NCBI RefSeq assembly: GCF_002915575.1
Contig: NZ_PQGD01000009.1
Coordinates: 159,756-223,755 of the forward strand
Reading direction: 5' to 3'
DNA from: Superficieibacter electus
Lineage (GTDB): Bacteria; Pseudomonadota; Gammaproteobacteria; Enterobacterales; Enterobacteriaceae
DNA length: 64,000 bases
Shown: in pieces, positions 36,274 through 48,184 of the stretch
Layout: every line of letters starts with the position of its first letter
Numbering within the stretch: position 1 is the stretch's first letter
Translations under genes and position numbers: made by a program
The notes under the pieces: model-generated
The model's database searches: none
The model's input: only the letters and a program-made list of their open reading frames with translations
Told to the model about the DNA's origin: nothing

Positions 36274-37071
36274 TTATAACCCTTTCCGCAGCGTTCTTTC
36301 TTTGATTTTTTGCGCCCTGACCTGTGCACTGGCAATCAGGCTATGTTCGTCGCGCAGAATGTCACGCAGCGGCTTCGCAAAATAGATTTTCATAAAATAC
36401 AAAACATCTGCCGTGGTTAAGCCAATCTCCAGCGATGAGAAATACAGCCCGATAAGATCTTTATTTCTCCAGCGCAGGGGAACGACAGGGCGGATTTGGG
36501 CGCGGTGCAGGTCGATAACCGAGAGCTTCGGCGTGTCACAGGCCGGTTCGTAAGGCAAATGCAGAAGAAAATGGCATAAATAGCAGTCGCGATGATTAAC
36601 GCCCGCTGCGTGCATCTTTTTAACCATGGTAGCGAGGTGCGCGATGAGTTTTCTTTTCGCTTTATGGTCCGGCGGCTGGCTTTTCCATTGTGCGCAGTAG
36701 TCTTCCAGGCTAATGGTGTGGGTTAGTTCTTCGGTAATAATAAACGAGGTGATGGTCACCGGATTGGCACCCTTCATGCCAAAAGCCACGCCATGCATGG
36801 TGTCCACACCCACTTCGGCCAGACGATGAATGGCTTTCCATTCCCGGTCGGCACCCAGTACCGGCAGGCGAAACGACAGCAAGTTTTTGACAACCTCTTT
36901 GGTCGTGGTGCCGTAGTGTATTTTGATGAAATAACCGACATTATCGATTTCAAAACGCAGCGTTTTTCGGGTCTCAAGCGCCCGATAAACATGGCCGGTG
37001 AGCGTTTCTATTTCGTGGAAAGGATCTTTGCCCTGCCACAACGTTTTGAATGGTTCTTTTAATTCAACCAT
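36274..37071 (-). CDS. waaP: LPS core heptose I kinase
   Basis: The 265-residue kinase has exactly the length of E. coli WaaP. It starts [30 protein letters not shown] and [19 protein letters not shown] with SVIDLHRAQ hold the catalytic and metal-binding residues. It phosphorylates heptose I, which strengthens the outer membrane. The start at 37071 has GGTGGGG upstream; ATGs up to 37086 would overlap waaQ. It is the third gene of the leftward core operon. Confidence 0.95.
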   Translation of the reverse strand: MVELKEPFKTLWQGKDPFHEIETLTGHVYRALETRKTLRFEIDNVGYFIKIHYGTTTKEVVKNLLSFRLPVLGADREWKAIHRLAEVGVDTMHGVAFGMKGANPVTITSFIITEELTHTISLEDYCAQWKSQPPDHKAKRKLIAHLATMVKKMHAAGVNHRDCYLCHFLLHLPYEPACDTPKLSVIDLHRAQIRPVVPLRWRNKDLIGLYFSSLEIGLTTADVLYFMKIYFAKPLRDILRDEHSLIASAQVRAQKIKERTLRKGL

Positions 37072-37082
37072 TTTCCCCACCA

Positions 37083-38156
37083 TCATTCCGCATTATTGTT
37101 AAAAAGGGTCTTTGCCACAGGATACTGCGCCAGCATCCGATCTGCTGCGCTAATGACATCCTCAGCGGGAATACAGGTCAAATAGCGATAGCTTCGATCC
37201 AGATCTTTGCGTAGTGGCATGGGTTTGTAGTCGCCAGCCCAGATAAGCTCAAGCTTATCTGTCCAGGGGTGCCAGAAGCGGTGCTTAGTCGCGCCAAAAA
37301 GGCAGACCACTGGCGTATCAACCGCCGCCGCAATATGGCCAGGCGCAGAATCGACACCGATAAATAGCGCGGCGTGATCAATCAGTGCTGCCAGTTCAGG
37401 AAAAGAGGTTTTTCCGGCGAATTCCGTCACGGGTTTATAAGTACACTGGCGCACGATATCATCAATAATATCAGCATCTTCTTTGCCAGGTCCCGCCGTC
37501 AGGATCACATCGTAGCCCCTGCCCATCAGATGATCGATTACGGCGGCAAATTTGTCGTTATCCCAGCACTTAAATATCTGTCTGGCCGTAGGCTGAATCG
37601 CGACATACTCTTTCGTCACGCCCAGTTCATCCATTTTTGCTTTCAGTCGCTGCCAGTGCCGGATGTCATAGCGCATTGACGTTTGCGTATTAACAGGATC
37701 GATATCAAGCAGCGTCAGAATGGACACGTTTTGCGGCACAATATGATCGCCCGCATCAGGCAAAGTTTTATCAAACGCGTTCATCCAGAACGATGATTTT
37801 TGCCGGCCAAACGTAAAACCAATTTTTAGCCGGGCAGGAATGCAGCGGATGACAAAACCCAGCAATTTCTGACTTGAGAGATTCACAATCAGATCGTAGT
37901 GATTTTTACGCAGCGCGCTAATAGTATGAAAAATATTTGTAATTTTATTCAGCGCTGAGTTTTTCTTATCTGAGATACCGTAGATTTTGTGCAGATGCGG
38001 GTTTTCAGAGATGATTTGCACCGTAGAGTTATAAACCATCATATCGATTTCGGCATCAGGGTATTTCGCCTTTAACGCGCTGATTACCGGCGTTGTTAGC
38101 AGGACATCTCCCTGAAACTTCAATTTGATAATCAGAATTTTTTTAAATTTACTCAT
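37083..38156 (-). CDS. waaQ: LPS core heptosyltransferase III
   Basis: The 357-residue GT9 enzyme adds the branch heptose III to heptose II. It resembles E. coli WaaQ throughout, e.g. [18 protein letters not shown] and [18 protein letters not shown]. Its N-terminal half is more diverged and lysine/isoleucine-rich. Unlike in E. coli and Salmonella, it is second in the operon, after waaG, with a 66-bp AT-rich gap containing TATAAT on its own strand, perhaps an internal promoter. Confidence 0.93.
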   Translation of the reverse strand: MSKFKKILIIKLKFQGDVLLTTPVISALKAKYPDAEIDMMVYNSTVQIISENPHLHKIYGISDKKNSALNKITNIFHTISALRKNHYDLIVNLSSQKLLGFVIRCIPARLKIGFTFGRQKSSFWMNAFDKTLPDAGDHIVPQNVSILTLLDIDPVNTQTSMRYDIRHWQRLKAKMDELGVTKEYVAIQPTARQIFKCWDNDKFAAVIDHLMGRGYDVILTAGPGKEDADIIDDIVRQCTYKPVTEFAGKTSFPELAALIDHAALFIGVDSAPGHIAAAVDTPVVCLFGATKHRFWHPWTDKLELIWAGDYKPMPLRKDLDRSYRYLTCIPAEDVISAADRMLAQYPVAKTLFNNNAE

Positions 38157-38222
38157 GATTTTCCAGATATTTTACGCAAACTTATGATGCTTATTATATG
38201 AGCATTTTATTTTTTAAACGGC

Positions 38223-39335
38223 CTACGCCATAACCATATCGGCCACTTTTTCTGGCAGACTATAGATATCCTGAGTATCGGCATAATGGCGGGCATTTTC
38301 TGCCCACTGGCATCTCTGCGTCTCGTCTGTCGCCGCCAGTGCTAAAGCCGCATTAAGTTGCTCCTGACTGAACGGCTCAGCGATAACCTTACCGCAACTG
38401 GCCTTATCAATGTAATGCGCATAGCCACAAACGGTGGTCGTCAATACTGGTAAACCTGCGGCAATCGCTTCCAGCAGCACAATACCGGCGGCTTCCTGAT
38501 ACGCAGGATGAATGAGGACATCCGCAGCCAGCATCAGGTTTGATATATCATTTCTGCCAGCATAAAACTGCACCTGATTTTTAACGCCCAGTTGAGTGGC
38601 CAGCGCTTCGAATTTGCCCGGTTTATCCTGCCCTACCACCATCAGCCTTGCTTTTGCTTTAATCGCTCCGGGCAGCGCGGCAAAGGCCCTGATACTGCGA
38701 TCGACGCCCTTGCGGGAGAAATCCGATCCGACCTGCACCACCAAAAATTCGTCAGCACCGATGTTATTGTCGCGGCGAAAGGCGTCGCGGCAGTCTGAGG
38801 CATGGGCGCTGTATTTGCGATCGGGATAAATCCCCGGCGGCAGGATATGGAAACGTGAGTCTTCGGTGCCGTAATGCTTTTTAAAATCATTGATTTGTCG
38901 GTCGGTAAGCATCAGCAGTTCTGTTTTAGCGCCCTGGCGAAAAACCGCCTCTTCAAAAGCGGCAAAGTGGCGGTAGCGGGGGGTCAGCCTGTAAAAGAAA
39001 CCTTTCTCTTTAGCGACTTTCTCGGCATAGCAAACATCAGCGGCATAGTAGATATCAAGGCCCGGCATTTTGTTGAAGCCAATAATCTTATCAACCGGAT
39101 GCTGCTGCAAATGCTGGCGGACCCACTGATAATATTGCTTATTTTTACCATGATTGGTCGAAGACGTTGCCGGTACCGTCACAATCTCAAACGCATCCGG
39201 ACGCTCTCCCTGCCAGGAAAGGACGTACACCCGAACTTGCGCACCGCGTTGCGAAACGGTTTTAGCGATGCGCAGAAAGTCACGCTGCAAGCCGCCAAAA
39301 GGGAAATATTTAAACAAGCAAAACGCGACGATCAT
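38223..39335 (-). CDS. waaG: LPS core alpha-1,3-glucosyltransferase WaaG
   Basis: The 370-residue GT4 (GT-B fold) enzyme adds the first glucose of the outer core to heptose II. It starts MIVAFCLFKYFPFGGLQRDF; LLMLTDRQINDFKKHY, GSDFSRKGVDRSIRA and the EX7E motif in YQEAAGIVLLEA are present. The start at 39335 has GGGAGT upstream; the frame opens at 39371. It heads the leftward core operon, a place held by waaQ in E. coli. A JUMPStart-like element lies about 105 bp upstream. Confidence 0.96.
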   Translation of the reverse strand: MIVAFCLFKYFPFGGLQRDFLRIAKTVSQRGAQVRVYVLSWQGERPDAFEIVTVPATSSTNHGKNKQYYQWVRQHLQQHPVDKIIGFNKMPGLDIYYAADVCYAEKVAKEKGFFYRLTPRYRHFAAFEEAVFRQGAKTELLMLTDRQINDFKKHYGTEDSRFHILPPGIYPDRKYSAHASDCRDAFRRDNNIGADEFLVVQVGSDFSRKGVDRSIRAFAALPGAIKAKARLMVVGQDKPGKFEALATQLGVKNQVQFYAGRNDISNLMLAADVLIHPAYQEAAGIVLLEAIAAGLPVLTTTVCGYAHYIDKASCGKVIAEPFSQEQLNAALALAATDETQRCQWAENARHYADTQDIYSLPEKVADMVMA

Positions 39336-39783
39336 GGTGACTCCCTGCCCACACTCATGGTAAAAGCACATAAAATTCAGTCAGATAAAGATCAAGCCAC
39401 GGTAAGTCATGCAACCGGCAACCCCTGTTCCCGCGGGTACACACGTTACCGTTCAGGCTTATCGCTCTCCCGAACTATTTAGCGCAACAGTGTATCATTA
39501 CTTGCCCTGCAAGCCGATATGAATGTTTTTTGACCTAAATCGAAAATAACATAAATAAAAACAACGTGATACATAATTATCCCATTCTACATTACCGTCT
39601 TCCTGACTGACGAATAATCCCGTCAGAGTGTTAAACTATTCCGGTAAAAATTAAAAAATACTGCAAGCGCCCGGCTTTTTTGTTGTGCTTTCCCCCCACC
39701 TAACCCAAATTCCGCAAAAGTAATGGCAAAGGCCCGGCTAAAAACTTAGAATCCCCAGCACATTCATTAGCCAACAACATCCT
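39336..39783. other. 448-bp divergent region between waaG and waaA
   Basis: No gene is supported. It is AT-rich in the middle and holds the JUMPStart/ops-like element on the waaG side and, presumably, both promoters. A small dyad (TGACG... CGTCA) lies near 39606-39623. Confidence 0.65.
39440..39466 (-). promoter_or_regulatory. JUMPStart/ops-like element of the waaG operon
   Basis: On the minus strand the leader reads GATAAGCCTGAACGGTAACG and then TGTGT. This resembles the JUMPStart segment with the ops core GGCGGTAGCGTG (CGGTA and CGTG kept, several G-to-A changes). In E. coli this element recruits the antiterminator RfaH to the waaQ operon. Confidence 0.55.
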
Positions 39784-41549
<1,766 letters not shown>

Positions 41550-41550
41550 T

Positions 41551-42360
41551 CTATTTCTGGCACTGGCGACAATAAAATGTCGCCCGCTGCGCATGCTTTG
41601 CGGCCATAATCGGCGACCCACAAACATGACATGGCTCGCCTTTACGCCCGTAAACCTGTAGCTGCTGGGCAAAATAACCCGGTTTGCCGTCACTCTGTAA
41701 AAAATCCTTCAGCGTGGTTCCGCCCTGCTCTATTGAGCGCAGCAACACCGCTTTGATGACCCGTACCAGCAGTTCATATTCTTCACGTGACAGGGAAGAC
41801 GCCAGCCGATCCGGATGAATTCCTGCAGCAAATAAGGATTCACTGGCATAAATGTTTCCCACGCCGACGACCAGCTTATTGTCCATTAGCCAGGGTTTGA
41901 TGGCCGTTTTCTTCTTCGCACACTTCTGCTGCAGGTAATCGGCATTAAATGCATCGCTGAGCGGCTCCGGCCCCAGATGGACCAGTACGTTATGCCCTTC
42001 CAGCTCTTTGGTCCACAACCAGGCCCCAAAACGTCGGGGATCGGTATAGCGCAGCACCTTGCCGTTGCTCATGACCATATCGACATGGTCATGCTTTTCC
42101 GCCGGGCGCTCCTCCGGCAGAATGCGTAAACTGCCTGACATCCCCAGATGAATAATTATCCAGCCGTCCGGTAGCTCAAGAAGCAGGTATTTTGCGCGCC
42201 GCTGTACGCTGAGCACTGGTTTATCGCTCAGCGTATGGATTTCTTCTGACACCGGCCAGCGCAGACGCCCATTACGGACAATGACGTGAAGGATAGTCTC
42301 ACCGACCAGATGTGGCTCAATACCACGACGGCTGGTCTCAACTTCAGGTAATTCAGGCAT
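41551..42360 (-). CDS. mutM: Formamidopyrimidine-DNA glycosylase
   Basis: The 269-residue DNA repair enzyme removes 8-oxoguanine and cuts the abasic site. The N-terminal PELPEVE holds the catalytic proline, [14 protein letters not shown] the conserved Lys, [13 protein letters not shown] the H2TH helix, and CHVCGSPI ... CRQCQK the zinc finger. The length equals that of E. coli. It follows rpmBG after a strong terminator hairpin. Confidence 0.98.
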   Translation of the reverse strand: MPELPEVETSRRGIEPHLVGETILHVIVRNGRLRWPVSEEIHTLSDKPVLSVQRRAKYLLLELPDGWIIIHLGMSGSLRILPEERPAEKHDHVDMVMSNGKVLRYTDPRRFGAWLWTKELEGHNVLVHLGPEPLSDAFNADYLQQKCAKKKTAIKPWLMDNKLVVGVGNIYASESLFAAGIHPDRLASSLSREEYELLVRVIKAVLLRSIEQGGTTLKDFLQSDGKPGYFAQQLQVYGRKGEPCHVCGSPIMAAKHAQRATFYCRQCQK

Positions 42361-42388
42361 TTTTATGTTCTCCAGAGTCAGAAAACAG

Positions 42389-42412
42389 AAAACCCCGCCG
42401 AAGCGGGGTTTT
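42389..42412 (-). terminator. Rho-independent terminator after rpmG
   Basis: CCCCGC-CGAA-GCGGGG with T residues on the minus strand; it lies between rpmG and mutM. Confidence 0.85.
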
Positions 42413-42429
42413 CATACAATCCACTAAAA

Positions 42430-42600
<171 letters not shown>

Positions 42601-42617
42601 TTATTTCCTCTAAGTAC

Positions 42618-42875
<258 letters not shown>

Positions 42876-43070
42876 TTAGCTCGAGCTTCGTATGGGGTAT
42901 TGACGCCTCGTCAGGCTGTAAAGCCTGGTCACGGCGGTTCTAAGTGAACTCGCGATTACCAGGCCCAAATGCCAAACCCGAGATTCTCAAAGGTGGCGTA
43001 GTATACGCTGACTCGACGGTGTGCTCAAGTCCCGAACAGACAAAGATCCCGATGGATCGCCCGATCCGGG

Positions 43071-43745
43071 CTAAATTAAGCCCCTTTCCGCAAAGGAAAC
43101 GTACTCGCCACGTCCAATCACAAGGTGATCAAGTACGCGAATATCCATTAACTGACAGCAGCTTACCACACGTTCGGTGATCATCTTATCAGCTTTACTC
43201 GGTTCGGCGTTACCCGAAGGATGATTATGCGCAAGGATCACCGCAGCGGCGTTAACATTGATGGCTTCTCGTACAATTTCGCGCGGATGCACTTCAACAT
43301 GGCTCAGGGTACCGGAAAACAGACGGCGATGTTTGAGTATCCGGTTCTGGCTATCAAGATAAATCGCCATAAAGACTTCACGATCCTCCCCGGTAAACTG
43401 GCTTTTTAAAAATTCCCGGGTCAAATCTGGACTGTAGAGGCCTTGCTTTTCCCGCAGTCGCTCGTTATAGCAGCGGCGGGACAGCTCTGCGATGGCCCTT
43501 AACTGACAATACTTGGCGACGCCGATGCCTTCTATATGCTCAAATTCCGACCAGTCTGCAGACATCAGTTGAGAAAGTGTATCGAAGTGTCGCAATAACT
43601 CCGTCGCCAGCGTCATGACATGCTTGCCTCGTGCGCCCGTGCGTAAAAACAGCGCCAGTAGTTCAACTTCACTGAGCGTTTCAACACCCAGACGCCGTAG
43701 CTTTTCACGCGGCATCTTTTCCTTTTCTTCTCTGGACAGCTTCAT
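43071..43745 (-). CDS. radC: RadC family JAB-domain protein
   Basis: The 224-residue protein has N-terminal helix-hairpin-helix segments ([17 protein letters not shown]) and a JAB/MPN metalloprotease-like domain with [14 protein letters not shown] and [17 protein letters not shown], the zinc-ligand motif. Its role is unclear; the old DNA-repair assignment is not supported in E. coli. The start at 43745 matches the family; the frame is open upstream to 43904, but that part is divergent-promoter DNA. It is divergent from coaBC. Confidence 0.93.
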   Translation of the reverse strand: MKLSREEKEKMPREKLRRLGVETLSEVELLALFLRTGARGKHVMTLATELLRHFDTLSQLMSADWSEFEHIEGIGVAKYCQLRAIAELSRRCYNERLREKQGLYSPDLTREFLKSQFTGEDREVFMAIYLDSQNRILKHRRLFSGTLSHVEVHPREIVREAINVNAAAVILAHNHPSGNAEPSKADKMITERVVSCCQLMDIRVLDHLVIGRGEYVSFAERGLI

Positions 43746-43919
43746 ACGGCTTCTCCCTGTGCAACCGTGGCTATGCTGCCATAGCGACTTTCTCGCTTCG
43801 ACCTGCGTTTTTGACTCTTGCGTAGCGCCTCGCAAAGTGAATGATCCCGGACCGCACGATACAAAAGGTTTGTGATAAAATGCCCAGCTTCTGGTGCAAT
43901 CCAACAGGAAAGAATCATG

Positions 43920-45131
43920 ATGAGCCTGGCCGGTAAAAAAATCGTTCTTGGCGTAAGCGGCGGTATTGCTGCCTATAAAACGCCAGAGCTGGTGCGTCGC
44001 CTGCGTGAGCGCGGGGCGGACGTGCGCGTGGCGATGACCGACGCTGCCAAAGCGTTTATTACCCCGTTAAGTTTGCAGGCCGTGTCAGGTTATCCTGTTT
44101 CCGACAGCCTGCTCGACCCGGCAGCCGAAGCGGCAATGGGGCATATTGAACTGGGCAAATGGGCCGATTTAGTCATTCTGGCTCCCGCCACCGCCGATTT
44201 ACTGGCGCGCGTTGCGGCAGGCATGGCAAACGATCTGGTCTCCACCATCTGTCTGGCCACGCCAGCTCCCGTTGCGGTGGTGCCTGCCATGAACCAGCAG
44301 ATGTACCGCGCCGCCGCCACGCAGCATAATTTAGCGGTGCTGGCCGACCGTGGGCTACTGGTCTGGGGGCCGGATAGCGGCAGCCAGGCCTGTGGCGATG
44401 TGGGCCCGGGGCGCATGCTCGATCCGCTCACGATTGTTGATATGGCCGCGGCGCATTTTTCGCCGGTCAACGATTTGCAACATCTGAATATTATGATTAC
44501 CGCAGGCCCGACGCGGGAGCCGCTGGACCCGGTGCGCTATATCACCAATCACAGCTCAGGCAAAATGGGATTCGCCATTGCCGCCGCCGCCGCCAGACGC
44601 GGCGCAAAGGTGACATTGGTCGCCGGCCCGGTGTCACTGCCGACACCGCCCCTTGTCCAGCGAATTGATGTCACCACCGCCCTTGAGATGGACGCGGCGG
44701 TGCAGGCGCATGCCCAGCAACAGCATATTTTTATTGGTTGCGCTGCCGTGGCGGATTACCGCGCTGCCACTATCGCCGATGAAAAAATTAAAAAGCAAGG
44801 CGATGAATTAACAATAAAAATGATCAAAAACCCGGATATCGTCGCCGGGGTCGCCGCACTGACCGATCGTCGACCTTATGTGGTAGGGTTTGCCGCCGAA
44901 ACGAATAATATGGAAGAATACGCCCGGCAAAAGCGAACCCGCAAAAACCTTGATTTAATCTGTGCAAACGATGTTTCGCTTTCCACTCAAGGGTTTAACA
45001 GCGACAGCAATGCCTTGCACCTTTTCTGGCAGGAGGGAGACAAAGTCTTACCGCTTGAGCGGAAAGCACTCCTTGGCCAATTATTACTCGACGAGATCGT
45101 GACCCGTTATGATGAAAAAAATCGACGTTAA
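43920..45131 (+). CDS. coaBC: Bifunctional phosphopantothenoylcysteine synthetase/decarboxylase
   Basis: The 403-residue enzyme performs two steps of CoA synthesis. The N-terminal flavoprotein CoaC domain (to about 190) has [15 protein letters not shown], the catalytic His region and PAMNQQMY; the C-terminal CoaB domain (about 191-403) has [16 protein letters not shown] and KIKK. It lacks three residues relative to E. coli near KIKKQ. The start at 43920 (second of two ATGs) fits the family. It overlaps dut by 23 bp. Confidence 0.97.
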   Translation: MSLAGKKIVLGVSGGIAAYKTPELVRRLRERGADVRVAMTDAAKAFITPLSLQAVSGYPVSDSLLDPAAEAAMGHIELGKWADLVILAPATADLLARVAAGMANDLVSTICLATPAPVAVVPAMNQQMYRAAATQHNLAVLADRGLLVWGPDSGSQACGDVGPGRMLDPLTIVDMAAAHFSPVNDLQHLNIMITAGPTREPLDPVRYITNHSSGKMGFAIAAAAARRGAKVTLVAGPVSLPTPPLVQRIDVTTALEMDAAVQAHAQQQHIFIGCAAVADYRAATIADEKIKKQGDELTIKMIKNPDIVAGVAALTDRRPYVVGFAAETNNMEEYARQKRTRKNLDLICANDVSLSTQGFNSDSNALHLFWQEGDKVLPLERKALLGQLLLDEIVTRYDEKNRR

Positions 45132-45567
45132 GATTCTGGACCCGCGTGTGGGTGAGCAGTTCCCACTGCCTACCTATGCCACCTCCGGCTCAGCCGGCCT
45201 TGACCTGCGAGCCTGCCTTGACGACGCGCTTGAGCTGGCACCGGGCGCAACGGCGCTGCTGCCGACCGGTCTGGCAATTCATATTGCCGATCCATCCCTG
45301 GCGGCGGTGATGCTGCCGCGCTCCGGTCTGGGTCATAAGCATGGCATCGTACTGGGCAACCTGGTGGGCCTGATTGACTCCGACTATCAGGGACAGCTGA
45401 TGGTCTCCATCTGGAACCGTGGTCAGGATCATTTCACCATTGAGCCAGGCGAGCGCATTGCCCAGATGGTGTTTGTCCCGGTCGTTCAGGCTGAATTTAA
45501 TCTGGTGGAATCGTTTGACGCCACCGATCGTGGCGAAGGCGGCTTCGGCCACTCCGGGCGGAAATAA
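45109..45567 (+). CDS. dut: dUTP diphosphatase
   Basis: The 152-residue trimeric enzyme hydrolyses dUTP to dUMP. The five dUTPase motifs are visible, including [36 protein letters not shown] and the C-terminal GEGGFGHSG. It overlaps the coaBC end by 23 bp and precedes slmA. Confidence 0.98.
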   Translation: MMKKIDVKILDPRVGEQFPLPTYATSGSAGLDLRACLDDALELAPGATALLPTGLAIHIADPSLAAVMLPRSGLGHKHGIVLGNLVGLIDSDYQGQLMVSIWNRGQDHFTIEPGERIAQMVFVPVVQAEFNLVESFDATDRGEGGFGHSGRK

Positions 45568-45608
45568 CACGTAACGCATCCCACCGCGCAAAAAGGCTAT
45601 AACATCAC

Positions 45609-45628
45609 CGCAAACGCTAAGTTTGCGG
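45609..45628 (+). terminator. Stem-loop between dut and slmA
   Basis: CCGCAAAC-GCTA-AGTTTGCGG gives an 8-bp stem. There is no T tract; it may attenuate or stabilise the transcript. Confidence 0.45.
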
Positions 45629-45682
45629 TCGCTGTGTGGATGCTCGCCTGACTATTGTTTATTTTCAGGGGTATTTTGCAAC

Positions 45683-46279
45683 ATGGCAGAAAAACAAACT
45701 GCGAAAAGGAACCGTCGCGAAGAAATACTGCAATCTCTGGCGCTGATGCTTGAATCCAGCGATGGAAGTCAACGCATCACGACGGCGAAACTGGCTGCTT
45801 CGGTCGGCGTTTCTGAAGCGGCGCTGTATCGCCATTTTCCCAGCAAGACGCGCATGTTCGATAGCCTGATTGAGTTTATCGAAGATAGCCTGATTACCCG
45901 CATCAATCTGATCCTCAAAGACGAAAAGGACACGACTGCCCGTCTGCGCCTTATCGTTCAGTTAATTCTGGGATTTGGTGAGCGTAATCCGGGGCTGACG
46001 CGCATCCTGACCGGCCATGCGCTGATGTTTGAGCAGGACAGACTCCAGGGGCGGATCAGCCAGCTTTTTGAGCGTATTGAGGCGCAGCTGCGCCAGGTGC
46101 TGCGGGAAAAACGCATGCGGGAAGGCGAAGGTTACGAAACGGATGAAACCTTGCTTGCCAGCCAGATTCTGGCCTTCTGCGAAGGCATGCTGTCACGCTT
46201 TGTGCGCAGCGAGTTTAAATATCGCCCGACCGACGATTTTGACGCCCGCTGGCCGCTGATTGCCGCCCAGCTTCGGTAA
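45683..46279 (+). CDS. slmA: Nucleoid occlusion factor SlmA
   Basis: The 198-residue TetR-family protein binds SBS sites on DNA and blocks FtsZ assembly over the nucleoid. The helix-turn-helix is [20 protein letters not shown] (residues about 33-52). The sequence is nearly identical to E. coli SlmA. The start at 45683 gives the E. coli length; the frame opens at 45623 in the intergenic region. Confidence 0.98.
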   Translation: MAEKQTAKRNRREEILQSLALMLESSDGSQRITTAKLAASVGVSEAALYRHFPSKTRMFDSLIEFIEDSLITRINLILKDEKDTTARLRLIVQLILGFGERNPGLTRILTGHALMFEQDRLQGRISQLFERIEAQLRQVLREKRMREGEGYETDETLLASQILAFCEGMLSRFVRSEFKYRPTDDFDARWPLIAAQLR

Positions 46280-46287
46280 CGCTTTTC

Positions 46288-46310
46288 ATGCAGCCTGTCA
46301 CAGGCTGCAT
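46288..46310 (+). terminator. Terminator-like dyad after slmA
   Basis: ATGCAGCCTG and CAGGCTGCAT form a 10-bp stem with a 3-nt loop, followed by TCTT. It is a probable end of the dut-slmA transcript. Confidence 0.6.
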
Positions 46311-46427
46311 TCTTGACATGTTTGTAAAAAGTACCAGGTTAATTCGTTGAATTGCCAGATGCTTTCTGTCCTACCACGCTCATAGTATCCACTGAACTGT
46401 ATCTTTTAGCGGCGACGGAGAGGTTCA

Positions 46428-47444
46428 ATGGCGACATCACGGCGGGAATTATTAAAACTGAGCGGTCTTGCGACTGCCACATTACTGTTAAGCCAGAAAA
46501 GCATTGCCGGCTGGGCACCGTCCGGACGTTATCCCGATCCGCGCTTAGCGGCCGTTGACGATACCTTCCGCAAATATATGGTCGCCAGCGCGAAGGTGGA
46601 GCAAATCGCGACTGGCTTTCGCTGGGCAGAAGGCCCGGTGTGGTTTGGTGATATGCAAATGCTACTCTGGAGCGATATTCCCAATAACGCCATTATGCGC
46701 TGGGATGAAATCTCTGGTGAGACCAGCGTATTCCGTCGTCCCGCTAACAATGCCAACGGCCATGCCCGCGACAGACAAGGCCGCCTGATCAGCTGTGAGC
46801 ACGATACCCGGCGGGTAACCCGCACTGAATATGACGGCACGATTACCGTCCTTGCCGACAGCTTCGAGGGTAAACCGCTCAATTCTCCTAACGATATCGT
46901 TGTAAAATCTGATGGCTCCATCTGGTTTACCGATCCGCCTTTCGGCATAACTGGTTTTTACGAAGGCCATAAAGCCGAGCCGCAGCTACCGCAAAACGTC
47001 TACAGGCTTGACCCGGCAAGCCGCAAACTGGAAGTGGTGCTGGGAGATGTGAAAGGCCCGAATGGCCTGTGCTTTTCCCCTGATGAAAAAATCCTTTACG
47101 TTGTGGAAAGCCGCGCCACGCCAAACCGGCTGATTCTGGCTTATGACGTGGTAAATAGTGCCCTGCAAAACAAGCGTGTCCATATTGACTGCGGTGGCGG
47201 CACGGCGGATGGCATTGCCTGCGACGTGGACGGTAATCTGTGGTGCGGCTGGGGCACCGGCACTGAAGAACTGGATGGCGTCCGGGTTTTCAACGTACAA
47301 GGTAAGCATATCGGCACCGTTCAACTACCAGAACGCTGCGCTAACCTGTGTTTCGGCGGCGAGCAGCGCAACCGCCTGTTTATGGCTTCCAGCACGTCGA
47401 TTTACTCCCTGTTTGTGAATACACAGGGCGCGAAACTGATCTGA
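46428..47444 (+). CDS. Tat-exported SMP-30/gluconolactonase-like protein
   Basis: The 338-residue protein has an N-terminal twin-arginine signal (MATSRRELLKLSGLATATLL), so it should be exported folded to the periplasm. The rest is a six-bladed propeller of the SMP-30/gluconolactonase family with the metal ligands in RWAEGPVW, NSPNDIVVKSDGSIWFTDP, KGPNGLCFSPD and DGIACDVDGN. It probably hydrolyses a sugar lactone or similar ester. It is absent from this place in E. coli K-12, where slmA and pyrE are adjacent. It stands alone between two hairpins. Confidence 0.85.
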   Translation: MATSRRELLKLSGLATATLLLSQKSIAGWAPSGRYPDPRLAAVDDTFRKYMVASAKVEQIATGFRWAEGPVWFGDMQMLLWSDIPNNAIMRWDEISGETSVFRRPANNANGHARDRQGRLISCEHDTRRVTRTEYDGTITVLADSFEGKPLNSPNDIVVKSDGSIWFTDPPFGITGFYEGHKAEPQLPQNVYRLDPASRKLEVVLGDVKGPNGLCFSPDEKILYVVESRATPNRLILAYDVVNSALQNKRVHIDCGGGTADGIACDVDGNLWCGWGTGTEELDGVRVFNVQGKHIGTVQLPERCANLCFGGEQRNRLFMASSTSIYSLFVNTQGAKLI

Positions 47445-47448
47445 AAAT

Positions 47449-47477
47449 GCCCCGGCAGCCATCCTGCCGGGGAATAA
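47449..47477. terminator. Bidirectional terminator between lactonase-like gene and pyrE
   Basis: CCCCGGCAG (47450-47458) pairs with CTGCCGGGG (47464-47472) around a 5-nt loop. It lies between two convergent genes. Confidence 0.75.
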
Positions 47478-47478
47478 T

Positions 47479-48120
47479 TTATACCCCGTACGCTTCCTGA
47501 TAAGCACGCACCGACGCCAGATGTTCCGCCATCTCCGGCTTCTCTTCCAGATACGCAATCAGCTCTTTCAGGGTAATGATGGAAATGACCTTGCAACCAT
47601 AGTCGCGCTCCACTTCCTGAATCGCGGAGATCTCGCCGCGTCCGCGCTCCTGCCTGTCGAGCGAGATCAGCACGCCAGCAAGCTGCGCGCCGTTCGCCTG
47701 AATAATCTCCATCGATTCACGAATCGCGGTTCCTGCGGTGATCACATCGTCGACCAGCATGACGCGCCCCTGAAGCGGGCTGCCCACCAGATTGCCGCCT
47801 TCACCGTGGTCTTTCGCCTCTTTACGGTTAAAGCAGTACGGCAGGTCGCGGTCGTGGTGCTCCGCCAGCGCCACGGCGGTAGTGGTCGCAATCGGAATGC
47901 CCTTGTAGGCAGGGCCAAACAGCAAATCGAAGTCAATGCCGGAATCCACCAGCGCTTCGGCATAGAAACGGCCAAGCAGTGCCAGGTCGCGCCCGGTATT
48001 AAATAGCCCGGCGTTGAAGAAATAGGGACTCTTGCGTCCGGATTTCAGCGTAAACTCGCCAAACTTTAATACCTGCTTGCTAAGCGCAAATTCAATAAAC
48101 TGGCGCTGATACGGTTTCAT
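47479..48120 (-). CDS. pyrE: Orotate phosphoribosyltransferase
   Basis: The 213-residue enzyme makes orotidine 5'-monophosphate from orotate and PRPP. The PRPP-binding motif is [16 protein letters not shown] (near residue 120); the flexible loop is [12 protein letters not shown]. The length equals that of E. coli. It is preceded by a UTP-sensitive attenuator downstream of rph, so expression should fall when pyrimidines are plentiful. Confidence 0.98.
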   Translation of the reverse strand: MKPYQRQFIEFALSKQVLKFGEFTLKSGRKSPYFFNAGLFNTGRDLALLGRFYAEALVDSGIDFDLLFGPAYKGIPIATTTAVALAEHHDRDLPYCFNRKEAKDHGEGGNLVGSPLQGRVMLVDDVITAGTAIRESMEIIQANGAQLAGVLISLDRQERGRGEISAIQEVERDYGCKVISIITLKELIAYLEEKPEMAEHLASVRAYQEAYGV

Positions 48121-48153
48121 GTCGCTACTCCTCCAGGTTTCATTTTTCAGGCG

Positions 48154-48180
48154 AAAAAAAGGCGACCTCTCAGTCGCCTT
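48154..48180 (-). promoter_or_regulatory. pyrE attenuator (intrinsic terminator in rph-pyrE leader)
   Basis: On the minus strand AAGGCGAC-TGAGAG-GTCGCCTT is followed by a T run. The rph stop codon lies about 6 nt before the stem, so a ribosome finishing rph close behind polymerase would block the hairpin: the known UTP-controlled attenuation of pyrE. Confidence 0.85.
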
Positions 48181-48184
48181 AACA

